Positions 1-7,538 of a stretch of DNA of 37,417 nucleotides are shown here, in pieces. The notes under the pieces are model-generated. The model ran no database searches and had not been told where the DNA came from. It worked only from the letters and a program-made list of their open reading frames with translations. Numbering within the stretch: the stretch's first letter is position 1; each line of letters starts with the position of its first letter. The DNA comes from Alphaproteobacteria bacterium MedPE-SWcel (GTDB lineage Bacteria > Pseudomonadota > Alphaproteobacteria > Rhodobacterales > Rhodobacteraceae): the NCBI GenBank assembly GCA_001874255.1, contig MPDC01000035.1, positions 1-37,417 on the forward strand, read 5' to 3'. The position numbers and the translations under genes are program-made.

Positions 1-1
1 T

Positions 2-331
2 CAAGCGTTAAAACACACCTGCCAAGCCTGCCCATCAAAGATGAAGTGCTGCCCGAACGCCGATGCGCGCAAGATCACCCGCGAAGAACATGAAGACGCC
101 CGCCAAGTCGCCCGCGATATCGCAAAGACAAAGCAATACGCCGTCTCAATGCGGCTGCGGAAGAAGGTCGAAATGCTCTTCGCTCATCTCAAACGCATCC
201 TCGGGCTCGGACGCCTCAGATTACGAGGGCCATGCGGTGCAAATGACGAATTCCTACTCGCCGCAACCGCCCAGAACCTCCGCAAACTGGCCAAGATCTT
301 TCCTGCACCGCAGCAAATGCACAAAGCCTGA
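2..331 (+). CDS. IS1182-type transposase, C-terminal part
   Basis: This is the C-terminal end of a DDE transposase; the reading frame is open to the left window edge, so the beginning lies outside. What can be seen: a Cys-rich stretch (HTCQACPSKMKCCPN) followed by NADARKI, then a Lys/Arg-rich region with RKKVEMLFAHLKRILGL, and the final AATAQNLRKLAKI. That RxxVExxFAHLKR block, which carries the last catalytic Glu, and the NLRKLAK ending are usual for IS1182/IS5-like transposases. The ATG at 41 is internal, not the start. The stop is TGA at 329-331. Whether the element is complete cannot be judged from this window. The family name rests on recall of the C-terminal block. Confidence 0.75.
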   Translation, partial: QALKHTCQACPSKMKCCPNADARKITREEHEDARQVARDIAKTKQYAVSMRLRKKVEMLFAHLKRILGLGRLRLRGPCGANDEFLLAATAQNLRKLAKIFPAPQQMHKA

Positions 332-757
332 TCGGAAAGGCGCTCGCGCGCTGTTTGAGGCGTCATTTTCTGCGCTCGCAAACGTTAGTTTTTCCACAGA
401 ATCTGCATCAAGATCCTTCGGCTTAGTCGCCATCAAGATCCCAACACAATTTTCCAGCGGCATATAAAAAGCCCTTGACAGGGGGAGTGCATGAAAACCG
501 CCAAAACGTGCAAACTTATGCGTCATTGCCAGCCCGCCATGGTCAGGTGAGAGATCAGACTCGGATAGACCGGACCAGGACTTCCGAACAGTAGATCCAG
601 CCAGTAGATCCGGCGAGTAGATCGGGCCAGAAAACCCAACCAGAACTCCCAGCCAGTAGGCCCGGTGGGCAAACTCGAACTGTCTGTCAACCGATCGCCC
701 ACGGGCGAAGGAAATGGCCCGGCCTCCTGACCGGGTCCATCTCGATCTGTGGCACCG
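332..757. other. Gene-free stretch between transposase and aminotransferase
   Basis: The left part should hold the right end of the IS element; I could not identify its terminal inverted repeat. A TTGACA-like hexamer at about 473 followed by a purine-rich GGGGGAG and an ATG at 491 opens a 19-codon frame, which I do not regard as a gene. The right part, 563-666, is a 13-bp degenerate tandem array listed separately. No RNA gene was recognised. Confidence 0.5.
563..666. repeat. 13-bp degenerate tandem array, about eight units
   Basis: Units fall in exact 13-bp register. Clear copies are at 589-601 (CAGTAGATCCAGC), 602-614 (CAGTAGATCCGGC) and 615-627 (GAGTAGATCGGGC). Weaker ones are at 576-588, 628-640, 641-653 and 654-666, all beginning CAG, plus a weak copy at 563-575. 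The period is not a multiple of three, so this is not a protein repeat. It lies downstream of the left-facing aminotransferase gene, whose stop is at 758. Confidence 0.8.
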
Positions 758-1975
758 CTAGTCCGAATGGGCGCCCGACAACACATTGGACGCCGCGTCC
801 AGCGCGCCCCTGCCATGTGGAAGGTCCAGCGCTTTCAACCCGGCATCGATCCCTCCCAAAAGGCCCATGATCATGTGGCCGTTGACGTGCCCCATGTGGC
901 CAAGGCGGAAAAACCCGTGCCATTCCGGGGTATTCGGGTCCGCCATACCCAGACCTATGCCCAATGTCAGACCGAGGTTTTCCTCGAGCCAGCTGCGCAG
1001 GTCGGTCGCCCGGGGAGAGGGCAACCGCAGCGCCGTGACCGCATGAGACCGCAAGCCGGGGTCCGCGACATTCATGGCCAGCGCCCCTCCCTCGCTCCAG
1101 GCATCGCAGGCGGCCCAGATCGCGTGCGCGAGAATTTCATGACGGGCCCAGACCTGCTCTATTCCCTCCGCATGGATCAGGTCGAGCGCGGCGCGCAGCC
1201 CGTAGAGATGATGCGTCGGCGCAGTGCCGCCAAAGAACTGATAGAACCATTCCGGATGCGCGCGCGGCACCCAATCCCAATACCGGCTGACACGTGCGAG
1301 ACCCGAGCGCGCCTCTGCCGCCTTGTCATTGAAGAACACAAACGAGATCCCCGCCGGCACCATCAGCCCCTTTTGGCAGCCCGTCACCATCACATCGACG
1401 CCCCAGGCGTCCATTTCAAACCGGTCACATCCGAGCGAGGCAATACAGTCTGCCATCAACAAAGCCGGATGCCCGGCCGCATCCATGGCGTCCCGCAACG
1501 CGCTGATATCGTTGCGGATCGAGGTTGATGTGTCCACATGCACGCCGAGGACGGCCTTGATCTGATGGGTGGTGTCGGCGCGCAGCCGCTCTGCCACGCG
1601 ATCCATGTCGAACGGCGCCTGCATGCCGAAATCGAGGACTTCGATTTCGATCCCCAAGGCCTCGGCCATCTCGCTCCAGCCAAAGGCGAACCGCCCCGAT
1701 GCCGGAACCAGAACCTTGTCCCCTGCCTGCAGCGTGTTCGACAGCGCCGCCTCCCAGGCGCCATGGCCATTGGCAATATAGATCGCCACGTGATGTTCGG
1801 TACGGGCCACCCTGCGCAAATCACCCGGCAGCGTATTGGTCATATCGACCAGCTCGCCTGCATAAATATTGGGCGAGGCGCGGTGCATGGCCTGCAGCAC
1901 CTGATCGGGCATGACCGATGGCCCCGGAATCGCCAGATACGACCGTCCGGACGAGAGTTTCACAGAATCGCGCAT
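758..1975 (-). CDS. Class V PLP-dependent aminotransferase (serine/alanine-glyoxylate type)
   Basis: A 405-residue pyridoxal-phosphate enzyme of the serine-glyoxylate/alanine-glyoxylate aminotransferase family, expected in the cytoplasm. It would transfer an amino group from serine or alanine to glyoxylate. Visible features: the N-terminal YLAIPGPSVMPDQVL block, the NGHGAWEAALSN cofactor-phosphate loop (about residues 69-80), Asp176 in LLMADCIASLG, which should hold the pyridine nitrogen, and Lys202 in TGCQKGLMVPAG as Schiff-base lysine. I chose the ATG at 1973-1975 because homologues begin a few residues before the PGP motif; a longer frame starts at 2056. It is transcribed away from the ABC exporter gene, leaving a 233-bp shared upstream region. 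The exact substrate cannot be told from sequence; a methylotrophic serine cycle role is not implied by the neighbours. Confidence 0.85.
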   Translation of the reverse strand: MRDSVKLSSGRSYLAIPGPSVMPDQVLQAMHRASPNIYAGELVDMTNTLPGDLRRVARTEHHVAIYIANGHGAWEAALSNTLQAGDKVLVPASGRFAFGWSEMAEALGIEIEVLDFGMQAPFDMDRVAERLRADTTHQIKAVLGVHVDTSTSIRNDISALRDAMDAAGHPALLMADCIASLGCDRFEMDAWGVDVMVTGCQKGLMVPAGISFVFFNDKAAEARSGLARVSRYWDWVPRAHPEWFYQFFGGTAPTHHLYGLRAALDLIHAEGIEQVWARHEILAHAIWAACDAWSEGGALAMNVADPGLRSHAVTALRLPSPRATDLRSWLEENLGLTLGIGLGMADPNTPEWHGFFRLGHMGHVNGHMIMGLLGGIDAGLKALDLPHGRGALDAASNVLSGAHSD

Positions 1976-2208
1976 ATTCGAATGTCCCGACAAGAACCCA
2001 TACAGGCAGGCCACGGGCTGGTACGACCGGCCTCTGCCCGCATGGGATAATTTCAAAGTCCGCGCAGACTAGCGAAGCCCGGGCAGAGGTCAATCACCCC
2101 GAGGCTGCCAACCCGTCGCTTGCACCCGGCGGAGGAGCTGCTTAAATGTCGGAACTTGTCGCATAAATTGCGACCGAACAGCAGCAGACGGCACCGGGGA
2201 CACCTGCA

Positions 2209-4071
2209 ATGAGCACTGAATACACCTCCTCCCGCGTGTTGATGCGTTGGCTCTGGCGCGGGTATCTGCGCCACCACGTCGGTCTGCTGTCGATCGCGCT
2301 TGTCTTCATGCTGATGGAAGGCGCCTCCGTTGGTGCGCTCAGCTACATGATGCAGCCAATGTTCGATTTGGTGTTTGTCAACGGCAGCAGCACGGCGCTG
2401 GTCTGGGTCAGCCTGGCGTTTTTCGGCATTTTTCTGCTGCGCGGGATCAGCTCCGTCACGCAGAAAGTGATCCTTGCCACCATCAATCAGCGGTCCGAGG
2501 CGCATATGCGCACTGATATGCTGGACCGGCTGATCCATCAGGATGCGAGCTTTCACCAAACGCACCCGCCGGGCTTTCTGATTCAGCGGGTGCAGACAGA
2601 TGTCGCGGCGATCAATCAGGTCTGGCAGGCCCTGATCACCGGATCCGGTCGCGACGTGGCGCAGCTGGTGGCGGTTCTCGGTGTCGCGATCAGCGTTGAC
2701 TGGCGCTGGACCGCGATCATGCTGATCGGTGTCCCGGCTCTGGTGCTGCCACTGTCCATCGTGCAGCGCTACGTGCGCAAGAAAGCCAGCCAGGCCCGCG
2801 ACCTCGGCGCGGTGCAGGCGACGCGGCTGGACGAGGTGTTCCATGGCATCGTCCCGATCAAGCTGAACCGGCTCGAGACCTATCAGACCGGTCGCTATCG
2901 CGCCGCCACCACGGCCTTTGTACGGGCGCAGATCCGGGCGGCCTTCGGGGCATCCTCGACCTCGGGTCTGGTGGATCTGATGGCGGGGGTCGGCGTCATG
3001 TGCGTGATCCTGTTCGGCGGCCGTGAGATCATCAACGGGGAAAAGACCGTCGGCGAATTCATGAGCTTTTTCACCGCCATCGGTCTGGCCTTTGACCCGA
3101 TGCGCCGCCTCGCCTCCATCATGGGGATCTGGCAAGCGGCGGCGGCGGCCATGGAACGGATCAAGGAGCTGATGGAAGCGCCAATCTCCCTGCTGTCTCC
3201 GTCTGATCCGAAGCCGACGCCAACAGGCCTGCCGGAAATCCGCCTGTCCGGGGTGAACCTGTCCTACGGGGAAGCGCAGATCCTGCACGACCTGTCCCTG
3301 CAGGCCGACGCGGGCAAGACCACCGCTCTGGTCGGCGCCTCCGGGGCCGGGAAATCCACCATCTTCAATTTGTTGACCCGGCTCGTCGATCCCCAGGAAG
3401 GATCGGTCACCCTGAACGGCGTCGAAGTGCGTGACATCGAACTCGGCGCATTGCGGGATCTGTTTTCGGTGGTGACCCAGGATGCCCTGCTGTTTGACGA
3501 AACGCTGAAGGAGAACATCCTTCTGGGCCGAACGGATGTCAGCGAGGATCGTCTTCGCGAGGTGCTCGATGCGGCTCATGTGTCTGATTTCCTGCACAAA
3601 CTGCCCGATGGATTGGAAACGCGGGTCGGGCCACGCGGCTCTGCCCTGTCCGGCGGCCAGAGGCAGCGGGTGGTGATCGCCCGGGCAATCCTGCGCGACA
3701 CGCCGATCCTGCTTTTGGATGAGGCCACTTCGGCGCTCGATGCGCAATCCGAGACGGTGGTGCAGAAGGCGCTGGAAAAACTGTCCGGTGGCCGCACGAC
3801 ACTTGTCATCGCGCACCGCCTGTCAACCATCCGCTCCGCCGACAAGATCATCGTGATGGAGCGCGGCAAGGTGATGGATGAGGGCCGCCACGAGGAGCTT
3901 CTGTCCCGCGGCGGCATTTATGCCGATCTCTACCGGCTGCAATTTCAGGACGGCAAGACCCTGGTCGACACCGATGGCGTTCAAGCGCAGATATCGCGCG
4001 GGGGCGGTCCGCAGGCAGATCGGGACCAGCCGGGCCTGCTGCGCCGCTTCGCCCGGCGCATGTTTGGCTGA
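2209..4071 (+). CDS. MsbA-like ABC exporter, fused permease and ATPase
   Basis: A 620-residue half-transporter with an N-terminal membrane domain of six predicted helices (about residues 20-310) and a C-terminal nucleotide-binding domain (about 345-585). It should act as a homodimer in the inner membrane. The ATPase motifs are complete: Walker A GASGAGKST at 376-384, signature LSGGQ from 480, Walker B ILLLDE with Asp504 and Glu505, and H-loop IAHRLST. This layout is that of lipid A flippase MsbA and related lipid, peptide or drug exporters. The tail after about residue 585 is Gly/Arg-rich and poorly conserved. The gene stands alone: its divergent neighbour is an aminotransferase and 260 bp of repeat-rich DNA separate it from ygfZ. 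MsbA function is likely but not provable here, since no lipid A genes are adjacent. Confidence 0.88.
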   Translation: MSTEYTSSRVLMRWLWRGYLRHHVGLLSIALVFMLMEGASVGALSYMMQPMFDLVFVNGSSTALVWVSLAFFGIFLLRGISSVTQKVILATINQRSEAHMRTDMLDRLIHQDASFHQTHPPGFLIQRVQTDVAAINQVWQALITGSGRDVAQLVAVLGVAISVDWRWTAIMLIGVPALVLPLSIVQRYVRKKASQARDLGAVQATRLDEVFHGIVPIKLNRLETYQTGRYRAATTAFVRAQIRAAFGASSTSGLVDLMAGVGVMCVILFGGREIINGEKTVGEFMSFFTAIGLAFDPMRRLASIMGIWQAAAAAMERIKELMEAPISLLSPSDPKPTPTGLPEIRLSGVNLSYGEAQILHDLSLQADAGKTTALVGASGAGKSTIFNLLTRLVDPQEGSVTLNGVEVRDIELGALRDLFSVVTQDALLFDETLKENILLGRTDVSEDRLREVLDAAHVSDFLHKLPDGLETRVGPRGSALSGGQRQRVVIARAILRDTPILLLDEATSALDAQSETVVQKALEKLSGGRTTLVIAHRLSTIRSADKIIVMERGKVMDEGRHEELLSRGGIYADLYRLQFQDGKTLVDTDGVQAQISRGGGPQADRDQPGLLRRFARRMFG

Positions 4072-4133
4072 CGCCTTGCTCAGATCGGCGCTTGAACTTT
4101 GCCGGGTCCGGGGTCACATCTTGGGTCCGACAC

Positions 4134-4320
4134 CCAGTCCGGATTGATAGCCAGTCCGGTTTGATAGCCAGCCCGGTTTGATACCCAGCCCGGTTCGATA
4201 GCCAGCCCGGTTTGATACCCAGCCCGGTTTGATACCCAGCCCGGTTCGATAGCCAGTCCGGTCCGCAACCCTGTCCGATGCCAAAGCCTGTCCGATCCCA
4301 AAGCCTGTCCGATCCGAAAG
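4134..4320. repeat. 17-bp tandem array upstream of ygfZ-like gene, eleven units
   Basis: Eleven head-to-tail 17-bp units in unbroken register. Units 1-7 (4134-4252) follow CCAGYCCGGWTYGATAS; examples are CCAGCCCGGTTTGATAC and CCAGCCCGGTTCGATAG, which alternate. Unit 8 (4253-4269) is transitional. Units 9-11 (4270-4320) follow CCTGTCCGATSCSAAAG. The last unit runs into the AAGGAAG ribosome binding site and the ATG at 4331. A frame is open through it on the minus strand only because 51 bp equals three units; I do not consider it coding. There are no spacers, so it is not CRISPR. Confidence 0.92.
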
Positions 4321-4330
4321 GAAGACCAAA

Positions 4331-5077
4331 ATGTCCGACCGCCGTATCCTTCGCCTCAGTGGCCCCGACAGCCATGCGTTCCTGCAGGGGTTGGTCACGA
4401 ACGATGTGAACAAGCTGGATCAAGGTCTGGTCTACGCGGCACTTCTGACGCCGCAGGGGAAATATCTCGCAGATTTCTTTCTGGTGCCCAGCAAGGACAG
4501 CGACGCGGTGCTGCTGGATGTCGCCGAAGACCTCGGGGATGCTGTGCAGAAACAGCTCTCGATGTACCGTCTGCGGGCCGATGTCACGATCGAGGCCTCC
4601 GGCCTGCAGCTGCGTCGGGGCACTGGCGCGGCCCCGGAGGGTGCCTTTGCCGATCCGCGCCACGCTGCCCTCGGATGGCGGCTCTATGGCGACGAGGCAG
4701 GCGATGACGGAAGCGATTGGGACGCGATACGTGTCGCCCATTGCATCCCGGAAACAGGGGTGGAACTGACGCCCGACAGCTACATCCTCGAGGCGGGCTT
4801 TGAACGTCTCAATGGGGTGGACTTCCGCAAGGGCTGCTATGTCGGTCAGGAGGTGACCGCCCGGATGAAACACAAGACGGAGCTGCGCAAAGGGCTGCAG
4901 CAGGTCGAGATCGACGGCGACGCACCGATCGGCGCGGAGATCACGGCGCATGGCAAGGCAGCAGGCACAGTTTACACCCAGTCCGGTGGCGCCGCGATTG
5001 CCTATTTGCGCTATGATCGGGCGAAAGGTCCGATGCAGGCCGAAGGCACGACACTGACATGGCCAGACGCCGGTTGA
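4331..5077 (+). CDS. ygfZ: YgfZ/GcvT-family folate-binding protein
   Basis: A 248-residue cytoplasmic protein of the YgfZ (IBA57) family, folate-dependent helpers that keep iron-sulfur enzymes active. The defining motif K-G-C-Y-x-G-Q-E is present as KGCYVGQE with Cys169, and the N-terminal LSGPDSHAFLQGLVTNDV block matches the aminomethyltransferase fold. It is shorter than E. coli YgfZ (about 326 residues), as is common in alphaproteobacteria. The ATG at 4331 has a good AAGGAAG binding site ten bases upstream. That site sits at the end of the 17-bp tandem array, so the array forms most of the 5' leader or promoter region. No other iron-sulfur gene is close by. Confidence 0.88.
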   Translation: MSDRRILRLSGPDSHAFLQGLVTNDVNKLDQGLVYAALLTPQGKYLADFFLVPSKDSDAVLLDVAEDLGDAVQKQLSMYRLRADVTIEASGLQLRRGTGAAPEGAFADPRHAALGWRLYGDEAGDDGSDWDAIRVAHCIPETGVELTPDSYILEAGFERLNGVDFRKGCYVGQEVTARMKHKTELRKGLQQVEIDGDAPIGAEITAHGKAAGTVYTQSGGAAIAYLRYDRAKGPMQAEGTTLTWPDAG

Positions 5078-5227
5078 GCGCGGTACTGCAATATCATCTG
5101 ACAAGGGCCGGCCGGTGCGATGGCCCCGGCTTTGATAGAGGTTTGTTTAAATCTGAGCGCTAGTGTCTCTGTATTCACCCGTTCAGGCCCGATTGGCCCG
5201 GTCAGGACAGAGATGAGGGATAGATTG

Positions 5228-5788
5228 ATGACATTGCGCGCCGTGGCCCTTGCCGCCATATTCGCCCTGCCCGGCTTCACCGCCATGGCCGACCACTATT
5301 GGGAATACGGCGATTGGCGGGTCCAGATTTCCGATCAAAGCACCGATGGCGGCTATCGCAGGTATTGCCGCGCCAGCACCGGCGGCGATGGGATGCCGGT
5401 GATCTGGCTGGAAATCAGTGACGGGGATGCAGGCCCTCCCCATGACTATCCGGCCCCCACGTATGCCACATCCGCCCCGCGCGGCTATCGCACGCAGATT
5501 GGCAATGCACAGGGCGTGGCCTTCGTGTTTGATCAGCAGGGTGTGTTTTTCGGCGTTGCCGACGGAGGCATCGACAGCGACGGCATCGCCTGGGCGAATG
5601 CCAGTCCGCGGTGGCAGGACGTCAGGAATATGCTGCTGTGGATGAAGGTATCCGATCAGATGGAAGTACGCGGGCTCGATGCGTTTCGCGCCAGCACGCG
5701 GGTCTATGTGGCCTCCATGCGCGGCTTCACCGCATCCTACGGAAAAATGATGGACAGCTGTGGCCATTCCATCGAAATCCCCCGCTAG
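5228..5788 (+). CDS. Small secreted protein of unknown function
   Basis: A 186-residue protein with a clear signal peptide: MTLRAVALAAIFALPGFTAMA, with cleavage likely before DHYWEYGDW. I chose the ATG at 5228 because GAGG lies about ten bases upstream and the signal peptide then begins correctly; upstream in-frame ATGs at 5120 and 5213 would spoil it. The mature part is rich in aromatic residues and Gly, and has only two cysteines, near the start (RYCRAS) and near the end (DSCGHS), which could form one disulfide. The opening WEYGDWRVQ resembles the start of IalB-type (invasion-associated locus B) periplasmic proteins, but I cannot confirm that. No function is assigned. Confidence 0.7.
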   Translation: MTLRAVALAAIFALPGFTAMADHYWEYGDWRVQISDQSTDGGYRRYCRASTGGDGMPVIWLEISDGDAGPPHDYPAPTYATSAPRGYRTQIGNAQGVAFVFDQQGVFFGVADGGIDSDGIAWANASPRWQDVRNMLLWMKVSDQMEVRGLDAFRASTRVYVASMRGFTASYGKMMDSCGHSIEIPR

Positions 5789-6012
5789 CCGCACAGCATC
5801 ATGTGCAATTGATCTGGACCCACGGCTGTCTGTCTGACGGGGCGGCTCCCGCCCGTCTTCGATCCCGTTCCGGCCTCTCATCCCGTTGGGCCGAGCGCCG
5901 CTGACGCGGCGTGCGCCCGCGGCACCTGCCGTGCAGAACATCCTAATGGCACCGCCCTGAGGTCGGCCGCCCCGGGGCGTGCTATGGCGTGAACAGAGCT
6001 GCCTTTGACGAG
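5789..6012. other. Gene-free stretch 3' of secreted protein and of efp
   Basis: The spacer between the two convergent genes is 355 bp in all. Its right part holds the efp terminator (6014-6041) and stop-codon array (6084-6158). In this left part I see no gene, tRNA or convincing terminator for the rightward gene. Confidence 0.5.
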
Positions 6013-6013
6013 A

Positions 6014-6041
6014 AAACCCCGGCACCGGAGTGTCGGGGTTT
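6014..6041 (-). terminator. Rho-independent terminator of efp
   Basis: A 12-bp stem (AAACCCCGGCAC at 6014-6025, GTGTCGGGGTTT at 6030-6041, one G-T wobble) closes a CGGA loop. Read on the minus strand it is followed by TTTTCTC, so it faces efp, about 100 bp past its stop. Confidence 0.8.
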
Positions 6042-6083
6042 GAAAACGGCGCGGCGCTGAACCGTTTCAGATCCACGCCCGGA

Positions 6084-6158
6084 TCAGGTGCGTTCCGGTC
6101 AGGTGCGCTCGGGTCAGGCCAGTCTGGATCAGGCCAGTCTGGATCAGGCCCGTTCGGA
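6084..6158 (-). repeat. 15-bp in-frame tandem array of the efp 3' end with five stops
   Basis: Five adjacent 15-bp units on the minus strand, each ending in TGA in the efp frame. The first (6144-6158) is the real end of the gene, coding Ser-Glu-Arg-Ala-stop. The next two (6129-6143, 6114-6128) are TCCAGACTGGCCTGA or close to it, and the last two (6099-6113, 6084-6098) read CCSGARCGCACCTGA. The stop triplets start exactly 15 bp apart (plus-strand TCA at 6084, 6099, 6114, 6129, 6144). Confidence 0.92.
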
Positions 6159-6707
6159 ATATTCCATGGTCTCTGTATTCACCACGATCATCTCATCCTG
6201 GCCGACAAAGGGCGGCACCATGACCTTTACACCGTTGTCGAGGATCGCAGGCTTGAAGGAATTCGCAGCTGTCTGCCCCTTCACCACCGGTTCCGTCTCA
6301 ACGATCTTGCAGGTGACCTTCTGGGGGACCGTCGCGTTCAGCGCCTCGGCATCGTAGAATTCCACGACAATCGTCATCCCGTCCTGAAGGAACGGCCGCC
6401 GGTCGCCCAGCAGCTCTGCCGGGAGTTCGATCTGTTCGTAGGTTTCGGTGTCCATGAACACCAACATGCCGTCGCTCTCATAGAGGAACTGTTGATCCTT
6501 CTGCTCCAGACGCACACGTTCGACTTTGTCGGCAGAGCGGAAGCGTTCGTTCAGCTTGGACCCATTTCGCAAATTCCGCATCTCGACCTGGGCAAAGGCC
6601 CCGCCCTTGCCGGGTTTCACATGGTCGACCTTGACCGCGGCCCAAAGTCCGTCGTTGTGCTCCAGAACGTTACCGGGGCGGATCTCATTGCCATTGATCT
6701 TGGGCAT
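6144..6707 (-). CDS. efp: Translation elongation factor P
   Basis: A 187-residue EF-P, the usual length, which binds between the ribosomal P and E sites and relieves stalling at consecutive prolines. The N-terminal KOW-like domain carries the loop [10 protein letters not shown] with Lys34 at the tip, the position that is modified (for example beta-lysylated) in bacteria with a Lys-type EF-P. Two OB-type domains follow, ending in the conserved [16 protein letters not shown] and EYSERA. The ATG at 6707 is preceded by GAAAGAG. No modification enzyme gene (epmA, epmB) is in the window. The gene stands alone, with its own promoter candidate and terminator. Its final 15 bases are repeated four more times downstream. 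Confidence 0.96.
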   Translation of the reverse strand: MPKINGNEIRPGNVLEHNDGLWAAVKVDHVKPGKGGAFAQVEMRNLRNGSKLNERFRSADKVERVRLEQKDQQFLYESDGMLVFMDTETYEQIELPAELLGDRRPFLQDGMTIVVEFYDAEALNATVPQKVTCKIVETEPVVKGQTAANSFKPAILDNGVKVMVPPFVGQDEMIVVNTETMEYSERA

Positions 6708-6746
6708 GCAAAACTCTTTCGGGTGGTTGATGACAGCTTGGACACC

Positions 6747-6775
6747 CCTATATCCTCCGTAGGAATGGCTGGCAA
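6747..6775 (-). promoter_or_regulatory. Candidate sigma-70 promoter of efp
   Basis: On the minus strand a -35-like TTGCCA (6770-6775) and a -10-like TATAGG (6747-6752) are separated by the standard 17 bp. Initiation would fall near 6740, giving a leader of about 30 bases before the efp ATG. Confidence 0.5.
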
Positions 6776-6830
6776 GATGACGATATGTCGTGTTTCAAGG
6801 CAGGTATGACCACGAAATAGGCATGCACAA

Positions 6831-6851
6831 GATGCATAAAAGATATGCATC
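6831..6851. promoter_or_regulatory. Inverted repeat upstream of the DUF6280-type gene
   Basis: GATGCAT (6831-6837) and ATGCATC (6845-6851) form a perfect 7-bp inverted repeat with a 7-bp centre, in the region between divergent efp and the DUF6280-type gene. It could be an operator; no regulator is known. Confidence 0.35.
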
Positions 6852-6934
6852 AAAGGGCTACCCGAATCGTCACAGTTCCGTCATAAGGAGCGCCACGCCG
6901 AAATTGCAATAGCAAGAACAACAAAGGAAACGAG

Positions 6935-7252
6935 ATGCGAGATTTCGTTGACGGCACCGCGTACAATAACGAGCAGGGCAACCGGGCCCGCAAACTTTTT
7001 GCGGCTGTGGTACTGGCTGCATTGGATGACGCCATTGCTGATGACAAGAAATACGGGAATGGTCCCGAACAGATTGCCCGCTGGGCACGGTCGCGCGACG
7101 GGCGCGAAGTGCTGTCCTGCGCGGGTATTGACCCGAATGAACGTGTCGTCGAAGGCCTGATGGGGTTTGTCGGCCGCGGTGTGCGGACGTCTGTCGCACT
7201 GTCGCGCGAAGAAAGCGAACGCCGGACCGCTGCGCAGGCCGAGGCGGCCTGA
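6935..7252 (+). CDS. DUF6280-type conserved Rhodobacterales protein
   Basis: A 105-residue acidic cytoplasmic protein without a signal peptide or membrane segment. The block [18 protein letters not shown] and the later [16 protein letters not shown] and [11 protein letters not shown] are ones I recall as almost invariant in a small Rhodobacterales-restricted family (DUF6280), whose function is not known. The ATG has AAAGGA six bases upstream. Helices predominate, and the C-terminal tail is rich in Glu, Arg and Ala. A strong terminator follows directly, so it is a single-gene transcript. The family name is from memory. Confidence 0.75.
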   Translation: MRDFVDGTAYNNEQGNRARKLFAAVVLAALDDAIADDKKYGNGPEQIARWARSRDGREVLSCAGIDPNERVVEGLMGFVGRGVRTSVALSREESERRTAAQAEAA

Positions 7253-7284
7253 GCACAATACTCAAGGCTGCCAAGCTGACAAAG

Positions 7285-7315
7285 AAAAACGCGTCCTGGG
7301 GGGCGCGTTTTTCTG
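7285..7315 (+). terminator. Rho-independent terminator of the DUF6280-type gene
   Basis: AAAAACGCGTCC (7285-7296) pairs with GGGCGCGTTTTT (7301-7312) around TGGG, and the T-run extends to 7312 with further T-rich sequence. It lies 32 bp past the stop at 7252 and separates this gene from cobQ. Confidence 0.85.
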
Positions 7316-7538
7316 TTTCGCCTCCCCTCCCGACGAGGTCGGCCCGAAACACGGCAACGCAATGCGAGCGGCTGACCGATTTCCGAAAACACAGAGGCAT
7401 ATTCATCGCGTCTCTTCGAACCTGACTGGCTTTCAATGCTGCCGTCCCCTCCAGCCAAAGACCGTTTGCACGATTGACCTTGGCGCCCGGGCGCTGCAAC
7501 TGTCGCGCCATATCCTGCAGGCAGCGGAAGGTACGGCA

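Noticed and set aside
491-550. 19-codon frame after a GGGGGAG sequence
   Set aside because: Binding site too close to the ATG, no conserved feature, next to an IS end.
2053-3816. Long minus-strand open frame (587 codons) antisense to the ABC exporter gene
   Set aside because: No domain, Arg/His/Gln-rich composition typical of a GC-rich antisense frame, and the plus-strand gene has all ABC motifs.
4134-4320. CRISPR array
   Set aside because: Units follow each other with no spacers, are only 17 bp, and no cas gene is near.
4080-4413. Repeat protein GYQTGLAIEPGWVSNRA on the minus strand
   Set aside because: It arises because three 17-bp units make 51 bp; no start signal, and it runs antisense into ygfZ.
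7253-7538. Cobalamin riboswitch upstream of cobQ
   Set aside because: No B12-box (GCCACTG-like) sequence was found in the leader.
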